The notes under the pieces were generated by a model that saw only the letters and a program-made list of their open reading frames with translations, did not search any database and was not told where the DNA came from. A stretch of 37,044 bases of DNA from Candidatus Brocadiia bacterium (GTDB taxonomy: Bacteria; Planctomycetota; Uabimicrobiia; Uabimicrobiales; JABWCH01), in assembly GCA_013359215.1 (NCBI GenBank), contig JABWCH010000090.1:1-37044 (forward strand). The letters run 5' to 3'. The first letter of the stretch is position 1, and each line of letters starts with the position of its first letter. The position numbers were made by a program, and so were the translations under genes. This document shows, piece by piece, positions 25,088 through 33,521 of this stretch.

Positions 25088-26506
25088 ATGAGATATTCTA
25101 AAATCTATTTTACTTTGCTTCTTGCAGCTTTTTTTCTATGCTGCAATGCTTATGGTGTAAGCGTCTTGCATGTAAGCACGAGCAACAGCCATTCTCCTAC
25201 TAAGGCGGCTGTCGGCGGCGATATTGTTGCTACTTATGTAACTAGCTTAAGTGGTGTGAACTTTTCAGCCTATGATGTTATCTATGTTGATGAGCATTCT
25301 ACTGCTGCCATGTTCAGTGGGTATGAATCTGCCATAAGAAGTGCCATGAACTCAGGGTATGTTGGCTTTGTTGCTGAGTATTGCCCTGTAGAAATCATGA
25401 ATAACATCTTTGGCATGAGCCTTGTTTCGGCTACGGCTGGAAGTACACTCACTGTGACCTCCGCAGGATCTACCCATCCTATCATTACTGGAAGCGGCTT
25501 GAGCAATGGTGCGGCTATGACAAATGCTGCCAACCTGGATGGTTCTAAACGCAGCTTTACTTCTGCAAGTGTAAGTGCTTCTTACACAAGAATCATTACA
25601 GACAACAACAGCAATGTCTACGCTTTTGGTGGTGCTTATGGGCTAGGAAGGTTCTTTATTTTGGGTAATGAAGCCATGGAAAGCACTCCTAACCAAAATG
25701 AAAAGAACTTAATCCATAATGCTATCATGTACACCATGGCACCTGATGCCAGCGCATCGCTCTCTGCAAGCAACACCAATTTTGGAAATGTCCGTGTAGG
25801 AACCAGTGCCAATGCTACTGTAACTGTTACCAACACAGGAACAGCAGGCTCTACTCTTACTGGTACTATTGGAGCAGCGGCAGGCAGTGAATTTTCTCCT
25901 GTTTCTGGCACACAAAGCTTTACCTTGGGGCAAAACCAAAATGCCCAGAGGACATACACCTACACGCCTAATGCACGTGGGGCAGACTCTACAACCATTA
26001 GCGTAAACAGCAGCGCAGGGAATACAACACGCACTTTGAGTGGTACAGGAGTTAGCCCTGTTTTCAACAGCTCTGTAGCAGTAGGTTCTACTGTGGATTT
26101 TGGCGAAGTAGGCTATATTGCTAACCAGAGCATTGCTATCCAAAACCTTACCACAGATACAGACTTAGGCAACCTTACCAATATGAGCCTTATGGCTGCA
26201 AGCATTACAGGTCCAGACGCTTCGTATTTTAGCTTGGAAAACTTTACGCCTGGTATGGTGCTTACAAAAAATCAATTAGAGAACCTATTAGTAAGCTTTA
26301 TGCATAATTATGGCGGAAGAGATGATTATGGAGTGGTCAGAACAGCCACTTTAACCATCACAACAGATGTTGGAACTGCTTTTGGAAGCATGGGAAGTAC
26401 CTATTCTTTTAATTTGCAGGCAACTACAATTCCTGAGCCTTCTACCATCCTTATGTTTGGAATAATTGCTATCGCAGGACTATGGCTAAATAAGAAAACA
26501 GCCTAA
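25088..26506 (+). CDS. Choice-of-anchor-type PEP-CTERM secreted protein
   Basis: A 472-aa secreted protein. The ATG at 25088 has GGAGA 7 nt upstream. A signal peptide (residues 1-24) precedes a globular N-terminal half with Ser/Thr/Gly-rich sequence and VLHVSTSNSHSPTKAAVGGD at its start. From about residue 220 comes an Ig-like domain of the choice-of-anchor D/ASPM-SPD-2-Hydin kind (TNFGNVRVGTSANATVTVTN, then FTLGQNQNAQRTYTYTP), and a second related beta-sandwich starts near VDFGEVGYIANQSIAIQN. The tail IPEPSTILMF, a hydrophobic helix and NKKTA is a classic PEP-CTERM signal for exosortase. The body may bind a surface or matrix; no enzymatic motif is visible. A terminator follows. Confidence 0.9.
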   Translation: MRYSKIYFTLLLAAFFLCCNAYGVSVLHVSTSNSHSPTKAAVGGDIVATYVTSLSGVNFSAYDVIYVDEHSTAAMFSGYESAIRSAMNSGYVGFVAEYCPVEIMNNIFGMSLVSATAGSTLTVTSAGSTHPIITGSGLSNGAAMTNAANLDGSKRSFTSASVSASYTRIITDNNSNVYAFGGAYGLGRFFILGNEAMESTPNQNEKNLIHNAIMYTMAPDASASLSASNTNFGNVRVGTSANATVTVTNTGTAGSTLTGTIGAAAGSEFSPVSGTQSFTLGQNQNAQRTYTYTPNARGADSTTISVNSSAGNTTRTLSGTGVSPVFNSSVAVGSTVDFGEVGYIANQSIAIQNLTTDTDLGNLTNMSLMAASITGPDASYFSLENFTPGMVLTKNQLENLLVSFMHNYGGRDDYGVVRTATLTITTDVGTAFGSMGSTYSFNLQATTIPEPSTILMFGIIAIAGLWLNKKTA

Positions 26507-26533
26507 TTTTAAGACTTTCTTTCTGACATAGTG

Positions 26534-26559
26534 TGAGAGCTACCTTAGCTCTCATTTTT
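26534..26559 (+). terminator. Intrinsic terminator after the PEP-CTERM gene
   Basis: A perfect 9-bp stem (TGAGAGCTA / TAGCTCTCA, 26534-26542 and 26546-26554), 3-nt loop and TTTTT. It lies 28 nt past the stop codon. Confidence 0.85.
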
Positions 26560-26579
26560 AAATTAAGAGATCGTTTTTC

Positions 26580-27134
26580 ATGAAATTCGCACTGAAAAAA
26601 GCAAAATGGGGGATGGTTTTTGTTCTGTTTTTTTTATCAGGGTTTTTGGTTGGGGATCTTTACAAGCCAAAGATTACAAAGGAAATAGTAAATATAATAG
26701 AGCAGGAAGCAAAAAATTTTGCATTGGATCCCCTTTTGGTTCAAGCGATTGTCCTCATAGAATCTTCTGGATGGGAAAAAGCTATTTCTGTAAAAGGCGC
26801 GAAAGGGATGATGCAGTTGATGCCTGAAACAGCAAACCAGCTTGCAAAAGAACTCAATATTTCTTTGGTTTCGGATTCTCTCTTAGATCCCAAAATCAAC
26901 ATCCGCCTGGGATGCTACTATATCCATCAACTTGTGCGGAAATTTCAGGGCGATATGGTTGCTGTACTGGCAGGTTACAATACAGGCCCATTTCGTGTAT
27001 CCCAATGGCTTTCCGAACACCAGGAATCATCTACTTTTGAAATCATAGAAGCAAAGGCTTCGCCTCAAACGCGGATTTTCGTCAGGCGAGTATTGGCTTA
27101 CTATAAAAAGCTTCAAAGGCTCTATTCTGAATGA
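26580..27134 (+). CDS. Membrane-anchored lytic transglycosylase (SLT domain)
   Basis: Cuts peptidoglycan glycan strands non-hydrolytically, in the periplasm. It is 184 aa. A single N-terminal membrane helix (residues 9-27) leads into a goose-lysozyme-like SLT domain: catalytic E61 in IESSGWEKA, then AKGMMQLMPETA, LDPKINIRLGCYYI and AGYNTGPFRVSQW are the family motifs. The C-terminal RVLAYYKKL is typical too. The ATG at 26580 has only a weak GAGA upstream. It lies 21 nt after a terminator and so likely has its own promoter, although little room remains for one. Confidence 0.93.
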   Translation: MKFALKKAKWGMVFVLFFLSGFLVGDLYKPKITKEIVNIIEQEAKNFALDPLLVQAIVLIESSGWEKAISVKGAKGMMQLMPETANQLAKELNISLVSDSLLDPKINIRLGCYYIHQLVRKFQGDMVAVLAGYNTGPFRVSQWLSEHQESSTFEIIEAKASPQTRIFVRRVLAYYKKLQRLYSE

Positions 27135-27139
27135 TCCTA

Positions 27140-27183
27140 GCGGTACTGTTTTTGATTCCTTACAGAAGCCTTACACTACGCTC
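27140..27183. repeat. Dispersed 44-bp element, second copy
   Basis: Reverse complement of 17368-17411 with one mismatch; similarity continues weakly beyond to about 27197. It starts 6 nt after the lytic transglycosylase stop and is followed by CTTTTTATCC. The inverted partner arm found near 17470 is absent here. Confidence 0.75.
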
Positions 27184-27264
27184 TTTTTATCCTTGAGTAG
27201 ATAACATAATCTATTGTAAGACAAGTTATTAAAACTTAACACGTATGACGATTACGATTACGAC

Positions 27265-27289
27265 AAAACTATAATTTCCTATACAGCAA
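27265..27289 (+). promoter_or_regulatory. Promoter block shared with 7330-7354 (copy 2)
   Basis: The same 25-nt block as upstream of the YfcC-type gene, containing TATAAT at 27270-27275; ATGACG at 27245-27250 is the best -35 candidate, with a 19-nt spacer. Transcription would start about 45 nt before the membrane-protein start at 27329. Confidence 0.5.
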
Positions 27290-27328
27290 GTTAATACGAA
27301 TGAAAATAGCGAGAATTTGAAGGCAGTT

Positions 27329-27964
27329 ATGCACTATAAGCCGATAGACAAAATGGCAATTCCTAAGCCAGGACAAGAAGTGTTCATTTCATGGATGCTA
27401 ATGATAATCATTGTAGGTCTTATTGCTCTCTCTTTGAATAACTTGTACAACCAGGTAGCTGTCCTTCCTTCTTTTCTTTGGCTCATTATGATAGTATCTA
27501 TCCTTGTTTTTGGCTCTGTAGAGCAAGGGGCATGGGCATTTCTTACAAATATTCTAGGGGCTTTTGCCTTCGAGCATTTCTTAGAGATTGCAGAAACGGA
27601 TGTGAATTTACGAAAGTTATGTTTTGGCTTTAGAATAATTGGGATAAGGGTAATTCAAAAATCTTTAGATCTGAAAAATGTCAAGATGCTCCAGTGGAGT
27701 CCAGGGCAAGCAACTAGCATTGCTGGCAAAGATATGAACGATTGGAGCGTGGTAATTTGGTTTGGCCATGATAATCATACCTATGAAAACTCCCAAAAGG
27801 CACAATTAAATCCAGACCAAGATCTTTATATTCTTGGGCCTGCGAGGGCAAAAGAGATAACTGAGGTATTGGGCCATGAAATTCTGGCTTTTATACATCG
27901 GGCTGGAATAAATATGGTTCAGGGAAAAGATGAGTTTACCTTTGTAAACCAGGGAAATATTTGA
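27329..27964 (+). CDS. Two-helix membrane protein of unknown function
   Basis: A 211-aa protein I do not recognise. The ATG at 27329 has GAAGG 5 nt upstream; an in-frame TTG at 27317 overlaps that site. The N-terminal 20 residues are cytoplasm-like; two hydrophobic stretches follow (about 22-40 and 48-66), then a soluble C-terminal 140 residues with a charged, mixed alpha/beta character (GIRVIQKSLDLKNVKMLQWSPGQ, WSVVIWFGHDNHTYEN, ILGPARAKEITEVLGHEI). This could be a membrane-tethered domain similar to those with a photosystem- or PH-like fold, but that is a guess. A candidate promoter block lies upstream. A six-codon frame at 27299-27319 just before it is not counted as a gene. Confidence 0.65.
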   Translation: MHYKPIDKMAIPKPGQEVFISWMLMIIIVGLIALSLNNLYNQVAVLPSFLWLIMIVSILVFGSVEQGAWAFLTNILGAFAFEHFLEIAETDVNLRKLCFGFRIIGIRVIQKSLDLKNVKMLQWSPGQATSIAGKDMNDWSVVIWFGHDNHTYENSQKAQLNPDQDLYILGPARAKEITEVLGHEILAFIHRAGINMVQGKDEFTFVNQGNI

Positions 27965-28166
27965 AGTATTTTTTTGGATCTCGAAAAACGTCTCGCATCT
28001 TCCAAAAAATACCATGCTGCCTACATTCGGATAGGAAAATTTTAAAATTTTTGTATGAAAAAAGCAAGATTAAGTTATAATATTTGTAGAATACTAGATG
28101 AAAAAAGTAAGCAAGTATAGCAAATTCAAATAAATGCATAGAAATTATAGTCGTGGTTATAAGTTT

Positions 28167-28673
28167 ATGAAAGAAGCTATTTTGGTGAGTGCGTGCCTTT
28201 TTTCCATCCCTTGTCGCTATGATGGAAATCGGGCAAGCAATTGTTTATCCGAAGAAATACAAAGTTTTTTAAAGCAAAATTTTGTGCTTGTGCCTGTTTG
28301 TCCTGAACAATCAGGAGGTTTATCCACTCCCCGAAAATGTATGGAAATACAAGGTGGTGATGGTTTTGGTGTTTTAGAAAAAAAAGCATTTGTGAAAAGC
28401 CAGGATGGAGAAAATTTTACTTCCAGGTTGATTCTAGGTGCTGAAATTGTCTATAACATTGCTTTGATTACAAAAGCGACCATGATGCTTGGTCAGAGGA
28501 AAAGCCCTTCTTGTTCTTGCTCGCAAATCTATGAAGGATCATTCCAAGGAAAACTCATCCAAGGCTATGGGGTGACTACGGCTTTTCTTAGCAATCATGG
28601 TATAAAGGTGTTAGATACAGAAAATATGGATACTTTGTTTTATGGTAAGGAGTGGCAATGCCCTGGCAATTGA
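28167..28673 (+). CDS. DUF523 family protein
   Basis: A 168-aa protein with the hallmarks of DUF523: ILVSACLFSIPCRYDG at the N-terminus, VPVCPEQSGGLSTPR, then SPSCSCSQIYEGSF and GYGVTTAFLSNHGIKVLDTE. Conserved cysteines in SAC, PVCPEQ and SPSCSC suggest a metal or thiol site; the family's function is not established. Start at the ATG at 28167 puts the conserved SAC motif about six residues in; a frame start at 28134 adds eleven unlikely residues. Its last 16 nt overlap the FHA gene, so the two are probably translated together. Confidence 0.9.
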   Translation: MKEAILVSACLFSIPCRYDGNRASNCLSEEIQSFLKQNFVLVPVCPEQSGGLSTPRKCMEIQGGDGFGVLEKKAFVKSQDGENFTSRLILGAEIVYNIALITKATMMLGQRKSPSCSCSQIYEGSFQGKLIQGYGVTTAFLSNHGIKVLDTENMDTLFYGKEWQCPGN

Positions 28674-29923
28674 TAATTCTAAACGGAACACAAGCTGGAA
28701 GGAGTCTGGTTTTAAGGGAAAGAGATTCTCTTGTCGTGGGACGTGCTGACCATTGTGACCTTTATGTGGCAGATAAAGGCGTTTCCAGAACACACTGCTA
28801 TATTTGGGAAAAGGATGGCGAAGTCTGGATAAAAGATACAGATAGTGCCAATGGTACTATTGTGAATGATCGGGAAATCAAAGAACAGAGACTCATCATT
28901 GGTGATCTTGTTAAATTTGGAAATACAATCCTGGAACTCAGAGGTACAAACTCTGAAATGAAAGAGCAAAGATTTAACACTTCCAGGAGAAGAGCCAATA
29001 CCATTCTTCTGAGGAAGAATAAAGACGAGCCTCCTTTTTCTCTGGAAGTAGCCCAAGGACTTAGAGTTAAAAGAGACATAGCACTTTTGCATCGGATAGG
29101 GAAAATACTACAAATAGAGCCAGAAATTACTAAGATTTGTATTTTGGTTTTAGAAACTTTGCTTACAGAGCTTGGTGTAGAAAAAGGGCATATTTTTTTG
29201 AAGCCTATTTCTGAAGAAAGCGATACAATCAGCTTTTTTAGAATTTATGTTCCTTCTCAAAAGATTTGCCTGGATCAAATATTCCTGACTCATCGCTCTA
29301 TTGTGAACCTTGCTATTTTTAAGAGTGAATCAACCATCAGCACAAACCCTTTTATGGATGAAATGGTAGAATCTTTGAACGCACCTTCCAACATCCATTC
29401 CATTTTATGCGTCCCTATTGAAGGGAAAAAAAATCCTTTAGGTGCGATATATATGGATTCAGGAAATACAAGAAAGTTTGATAAAGAAGATTTGGATTTT
29501 ATAGCCGCTATTGGCAACCAGTTGGGGCTTTCTTTGGAAAGAGCGATTCGGGAGCAAAAAATCGCAAACCAGGAGCAAGAAACATGGAAATCTTGGAATT
29601 CTCTGGTTCAGAATTTCAGGGATGTTTTGTATCGACAGGAAAGCAATAAAAATTTTCTTCTTATCAGCCCTTCTATAGAAAGGCTTACAGGATATTCTAA
29701 AGAAGAATATTCATTGCATTGGGAAGAATGTATACAGCCTGATTATAGGGAATATGTGTATGAATCTAAGCAAAAAGCCTTTTTAGGAGAAGACGTAGAA
29801 ATAGAATACAAAATAATCCATAAAAATGGCGATCTTATTTCTGTGCAAGATTGTTTTTGCCCTGTGCATGAAGGGAAAAACAACACCATCTCTTGCATCC
29901 AAGGGATTATGAGAAAAAGGTAA
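28658..29923 (+). CDS. FHA-GAF-PAS protein without output domain
   Basis: A 421-aa cytoplasmic protein. An FHA domain (about 1-95) has the phosphothreonine-binding set VVGRADHCDL, GVSRTHCYI and DTDSANGTIVND. A GAF domain (about 125-295: NIHSILCVPIEGKKNPLGAIYMDS, FDKEDLDFIAAIGNQLGLSLERA) and a PAS domain (about 305-415: ISPSIERLTGYSKEEYSLHWEE, VEIEYKIIHKNGDLISV) follow. There is no kinase, cyclase or ATPase output, so it probably works through partners, perhaps binding a phosphorylated protein through FHA. Ser/Thr kinases that would phosphorylate such a partner are not visible here; the kinase-like gene at 18953-21071 lacks catalytic residues. Start: ATG at 28658 with AAGGAG 5 nt upstream, inside the DUF523 gene. 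Confidence 0.93.
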   Translation: MPWQLIILNGTQAGRSLVLRERDSLVVGRADHCDLYVADKGVSRTHCYIWEKDGEVWIKDTDSANGTIVNDREIKEQRLIIGDLVKFGNTILELRGTNSEMKEQRFNTSRRRANTILLRKNKDEPPFSLEVAQGLRVKRDIALLHRIGKILQIEPEITKICILVLETLLTELGVEKGHIFLKPISEESDTISFFRIYVPSQKICLDQIFLTHRSIVNLAIFKSESTISTNPFMDEMVESLNAPSNIHSILCVPIEGKKNPLGAIYMDSGNTRKFDKEDLDFIAAIGNQLGLSLERAIREQKIANQEQETWKSWNSLVQNFRDVLYRQESNKNFLLISPSIERLTGYSKEEYSLHWEECIQPDYREYVYESKQKAFLGEDVEIEYKIIHKNGDLISVQDCFCPVHEGKNNTISCIQGIMRKR

Positions 29924-29971
29924 AAGGATAAATGCGCTTTAATCTATATCTCCAAAGCTCTAAATATAATA

Positions 29972-29998
29972 ACCAGGAGCAATGCACCTGGTATTTTT
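29972..29998 (+). terminator. Candidate terminator before valS
   Basis: Hairpin ACCAGG / CCTGGT (29972-29977 and 29987-29992) with two further G-C pairs inside after a mismatch, followed by ATTTTTGT. It lies 48 nt beyond the FHA-GAF-PAS stop. Confidence 0.55.
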
Positions 29999-30029
29999 GT
30001 TCTATGTTCTAAAATAGAAAGGAATAAAC

Positions 30030-32873
30030 ATGAGCAGTACATACTCTCCCAAAGATATTGAAGGCAAATGGTATGAGCATTGGGAGAAAAATAAACAGTT
30101 TCAGTCTGTGCCAGATCAGAGGCCACCTTATACAATCGTGATTCCCCCTCCTAATATTACGGGGGCATTGCACTTAGGGCATGCCTTAAACAATACAATA
30201 CAAGATGTTTTGATCCGATACCATAGAATGAATGGTTACAATGCGTGCTGGATTCCAGGGACAGACCACGCTGGAATCGCTACCCAATCTGTAGTCGAAA
30301 AAAGGCTTTACAAGGAAGAGCAAAAAACTCGACATGACATTGGAAGAGAAGCTTTATTAAAAAAAATTTGGCAATGGAAAGAAACCTATGGCAATAGAAT
30401 CATCGATCAGCTAAAAAAGCTAGGCTGTTCCTGCGATTGGGATCGGACTTGCTTTACTATGAGTGAAGGGCTTTCTAATGCTGTGCGTTTTGTGTTTTTA
30501 GAGCTTTTTAAAGAAGGTCTTGTTTACAGGGGAAAACGCCTTATCAACTGGTGTCCTGGCTGTAGAACAGCCCTCTCGGACGATGAGCTAAACTACAAAG
30601 ATGTTCCAAGCTATATGTGGCAGATCAAATACCCTATTGAAAACAGCCAGGAATTCATCATCGTTGCAACGACGCGACCAGAAACCATGCTCGGCGATAC
30701 TGCGGTAGCCGTGAATTCCCAAGATCCAAGATACCAGAATCTTATTGGCAAAAATTGCATTCTCCCTTTGATGGGAAGAAAAATTCCGATTGTGGCAGAT
30801 GATATTCTTGCTGACCCTCAGAAAGGGACAGGGGCTGTCAAAGTGACTCCTGGGCATGATCCTAACGACTATGCCTGCGGTATGAGAAACCGTTTGCCCA
30901 TGATCAATATACTCAAAGAAGACGGCAGCCTGAATGAAAATGCGGGAGCATATCAAGGGATGACCGTGGAAAAAGCAAGAGCCAAGGTTCTTGAGGATTT
31001 GCAAAATCTTGGACTTTTAGGCAAAAAAGAAGAAATCGTCCATCCTGTGGCTCATTGCTATCGCAGTGAAGATATTGTTGAGCCTTATTTATCTGACCAA
31101 TGGTTTGTGAAGATGGCACCTCTTGTGGAAATGGCAAAGCAAGCTGCTGCTTCGGGAGAAGTTACTTTCTTCCCTGCCAGGCGCACAGACGACTATATGC
31201 ATTGGCTCAACAACACTCCCGATTGGTGTATTTCTCGTCAGATATGGTGGGGACATCGCATCCCAATATGGTATTGCGTTTCCTGCTATCCTGAAATCCA
31301 GGTCAATGAAAAAGGCGAGCCTCGTAGCATTCCTGGAAATGCTTTCCCTATACTCCCTGAAGACCAAAACCATGATCCAGTGAAATGCCCCAAATGTTCT
31401 GGAAAGAACCTTGTCCAAGATCCCGATGTTTTGGACACTTGGTTTTCTTCGCAGCTTTGGCCTTTAAGTACGCTTGGCTGGCCTGAAAAAACAAAAGATC
31501 TTGCTTACTATTATCCAACCAATGTTCTCGTGACAGCAAGAGACATCATCGCTTTGTGGGTCGCCCGTATGGTGATGATGGGGATGAAATTCATGGACAA
31601 AAAACCCTTTAGCCATGTTTTCATTCATGGAACGATTCAGGATGAACATGGGGATATTATGTCCAAGTCCAGAGGCAACGGGTTTGATCCTGTCAAAATC
31701 ATCGACGGCGGATCTGACCAGATTGACGCTGCTAAGGCATTAAAGGATGCGCCTGCGAAGAGAATGGAGCATTATCCTGCTTATGGATGCGATGCCTTAC
31801 GTTTTGGCCTTATGTCTATGGCTTCAGGACAGGGGCAGGACATAAGAATTCTGGTTCAGCGAAAGCCCAGAGGAAAAAAAGAGCAGGCAAATCCAGAATA
31901 CGATGTGGAAATTCCTTTATTTGAAGAAGGAAAAAGATTCTGCAACAAGATCTGGCAGGCTTCTCATGGTGTCATCTTCCGAAATTGCGAAAATTTGGAA
32001 CTAACAGAAGAAATAGGGTCTTTCCTGGAAGACAAATGGCTTTCTGATAAAATGCACCATCTAATCGAAGATTGTAAGCAGGCAATGGTCAACTATCGCA
32101 TTGGCGAAATGTGCAACATGCTCTATCATTTCTTCTGGGACGATCTTTGCTCCTGGTATCTGGAAGTTGCCAAGCCAAGGCTTTGGGGAGAGCAAGGCGA
32201 AGAAAGTAAGCGATGCGCACAAAGCCTTCTAGTGCGATCCCTTTCGGCTTTCTTGCGTATGCTGCATCCAATTATGCCTTTTGTTACAGAGGATCTTTGG
32301 CAAACTCTGCAATCGCTTTTGCCTGAAAAATATAGAAGCCAAGAAGCTTGTATTCTATCTCAATGGCCGAAGCTGGAAGAATATCCTCTTTACGGCAAAA
32401 CCGTGGAGATTGTGGAGCTTTCGAGAGAAATCGTCTCTGCTGTCAACAATATCAGGGCAGAACAAAAGCTCAAACCTGGAGATAAGATACCACAAGCTAT
32501 TTTCACTGGCAATGATCCACAAGTTCTAAAAGATATGGAAGTGACCTTTGCAGGAATCAGCAAGCTAACCAAAATAGAAAAAATCGAGTCTCAGGTGAAT
32601 TTGGACAAGCCAAAACAAGCTGCTGTCCGTATTGTTAAAAATGTGGTTGTGTATATTCCCCTTGAAGGTCTGATCGATTTTGAAAAAGAAAAAGAAAAAT
32701 TGGCAAAAGAAATGGAAAAGCTCCAAAAGCTTATTGTTCAGCTTGAACAGAAGCTTGCCAATTCAGACTATACCAGCAAAGCACCTTCCCAGGTAATTCA
32801 AAAAGATAGAGAACGCCTGGAAGAATGGAAGCAAAAGTATTCCCAATGGGAAGAAGAGAAAAAAGGGCTTTAG
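30030..32873 (+). CDS. valS: Valyl-tRNA synthetase
   Basis: Charges tRNA-Val; class I synthetase. It is 947 aa, of typical length. The HIGH-type motif is GALHLGHAL (H48-L49-G50-H51); the KMSKS-type motif reads IMSKSRGNG with M544-S545-K546-S547. The CP1 editing domain (TTRPETMLGDTAVAV, GTGAVKVTPGHDPNDY) is intact, and a cysteine-bearing insertion (CPKCSGKNLVQDPDVLDTWFSS) precedes the catalytic second half. The C-terminal 65 residues are the basic coiled-coil arm that holds the tRNA. AAAGGAA lies about 6 nt before the ATG. No T-box leader is seen. A MITE-derived hairpin follows the gene and may serve as its terminator. Confidence 0.97.
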   Translation: MSSTYSPKDIEGKWYEHWEKNKQFQSVPDQRPPYTIVIPPPNITGALHLGHALNNTIQDVLIRYHRMNGYNACWIPGTDHAGIATQSVVEKRLYKEEQKTRHDIGREALLKKIWQWKETYGNRIIDQLKKLGCSCDWDRTCFTMSEGLSNAVRFVFLELFKEGLVYRGKRLINWCPGCRTALSDDELNYKDVPSYMWQIKYPIENSQEFIIVATTRPETMLGDTAVAVNSQDPRYQNLIGKNCILPLMGRKIPIVADDILADPQKGTGAVKVTPGHDPNDYACGMRNRLPMINILKEDGSLNENAGAYQGMTVEKARAKVLEDLQNLGLLGKKEEIVHPVAHCYRSEDIVEPYLSDQWFVKMAPLVEMAKQAAASGEVTFFPARRTDDYMHWLNNTPDWCISRQIWWGHRIPIWYCVSCYPEIQVNEKGEPRSIPGNAFPILPEDQNHDPVKCPKCSGKNLVQDPDVLDTWFSSQLWPLSTLGWPEKTKDLAYYYPTNVLVTARDIIALWVARMVMMGMKFMDKKPFSHVFIHGTIQDEHGDIMSKSRGNGFDPVKIIDGGSDQIDAAKALKDAPAKRMEHYPAYGCDALRFGLMSMASGQGQDIRILVQRKPRGKKEQANPEYDVEIPLFEEGKRFCNKIWQASHGVIFRNCENLELTEEIGSFLEDKWLSDKMHHLIEDCKQAMVNYRIGEMCNMLYHFFWDDLCSWYLEVAKPRLWGEQGEESKRCAQSLLVRSLSAFLRMLHPIMPFVTEDLWQTLQSLLPEKYRSQEACILSQWPKLEEYPLYGKTVEIVELSREIVSAVNNIRAEQKLKPGDKIPQAIFTGNDPQVLKDMEVTFAGISKLTKIEKIESQVNLDKPKQAAVRIVKNVVVYIPLEGLIDFEKEKEKLAKEMEKLQKLIVQLEQKLANSDYTSKAPSQVIQKDRERLEEWKQKYSQWEEEKKGL

Positions 32874-32898
32874 CTGGTTGTGCCGATTCCCTTACCTT

Positions 32899-32962
32899 AG
32901 GGTTTTTGGGGGAAAATTTGACAAAAATTTTCTCCCAAATAAAAATTTCTTTGAGTAATTCC
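32899..32962. mobile_element. Degenerate MITE-like copy downstream of valS
   Basis: About 60 nt match the minus-orientation end of the element at 35190-35257: GGGGGAAAATTT, AAAAATTTT, CCCAAATAAAAATTTCTTTG and a decayed terminal repeat (GAGTAATTCC instead of GCGTAACTCC). The central hairpin survives with mismatches and could act as a terminator for valS. Confidence 0.7.
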
Positions 32963-33006
32963 CATCTTAAGTCAATAGTGTTGTGGGACATTGAGGAAGG
33001 AAGTCT

Positions 33007-33510
33007 ATGAAAGAGAAAATCAAGTTAGTAGAAGAGAATATTTGGGATCTTAATATCGAAGCTATTTTTTGCCATGCCAATACAGAATTAGAGCCAGAAG
33101 AGGAAATTACCCGAAAGATTATGGAAAAAGGAGGCGACGATGTTCATAAAGAATGCAACAAGTCTGCCAACCTGCAAAAAGGAAAAGCCATAATCACTAG
33201 CGGAGGCAAGCTCCCTGCAAAATTTATCATTCATGTTATCTTAAATGAAGCAGGCGGTTTCGCAGATGAGGATACTCTTATGATAGGCATCAAAGAAGCC
33301 ATGAACCTGGCAAAAGAAAAGCAAATCAAAGCTGTTGCCATTCCTTTGATAGGGCAATCCGCTGAAGTACCTGTCAAGAGAGCGGCTGAATTGATTCTGA
33401 CAGAAGTGAAGAAACATATAGAAAGCGACACCAGCATAGAAAGTGTTGTTTTTGTATCAAATGACTATTATTCTCAAGATGCCTTTGAAGAGGGAATAAG
33501 ACAGCTCTAG
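33007..33510 (+). CDS. Divergent macro-domain protein
   Basis: A 167-aa single-domain protein. It follows the macro-domain plan: EEN (GDI-like), IEAIFCHANTEL (strand plus N of the usual NAAN), KGKAIITSGGKLPAKFIIHVI, and AVAIPLIGQSAEVPVKRAAELIL (cf. the family's P..S.G..G.P...AA segment). Key ligand features have drifted: the Gly-rich loop after NAAN reads EPEEEITRKI, and the ST-G-YG loop reads GQSAEVP. It may have lost ADP-ribose hydrolase activity or bind another nucleotide. Start: ATG at 33007 with GAAGGAAG upstream. It ends 11 nt before the AcnX large subunit and heads that operon. Confidence 0.8.
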   Translation: MKEKIKLVEENIWDLNIEAIFCHANTELEPEEEITRKIMEKGGDDVHKECNKSANLQKGKAIITSGGKLPAKFIIHVILNEAGGFADEDTLMIGIKEAMNLAKEKQIKAVAIPLIGQSAEVPVKRAAELILTEVKKHIESDTSIESVVFVSNDYYSQDAFEEGIRQL

Positions 33511-33521
33511 GAAAATTTACC

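Noticed and set aside
25709..26143. 144-aa minus-strand frame opposite the choice-of-anchor protein
   Set aside because: Antisense shadow with artefactual Cys/Arg-rich composition.
27299..27319. Six-codon leader peptide before the two-helix membrane protein
   Set aside because: Short ATG-to-stop frames are common by chance and no attenuator structure or codon bias is visible.
29924..30029. T-box riboswitch upstream of valS
   Set aside because: Only about 100 nt, no specifier loop or T-box consensus; the hairpin is a plain terminator candidate.
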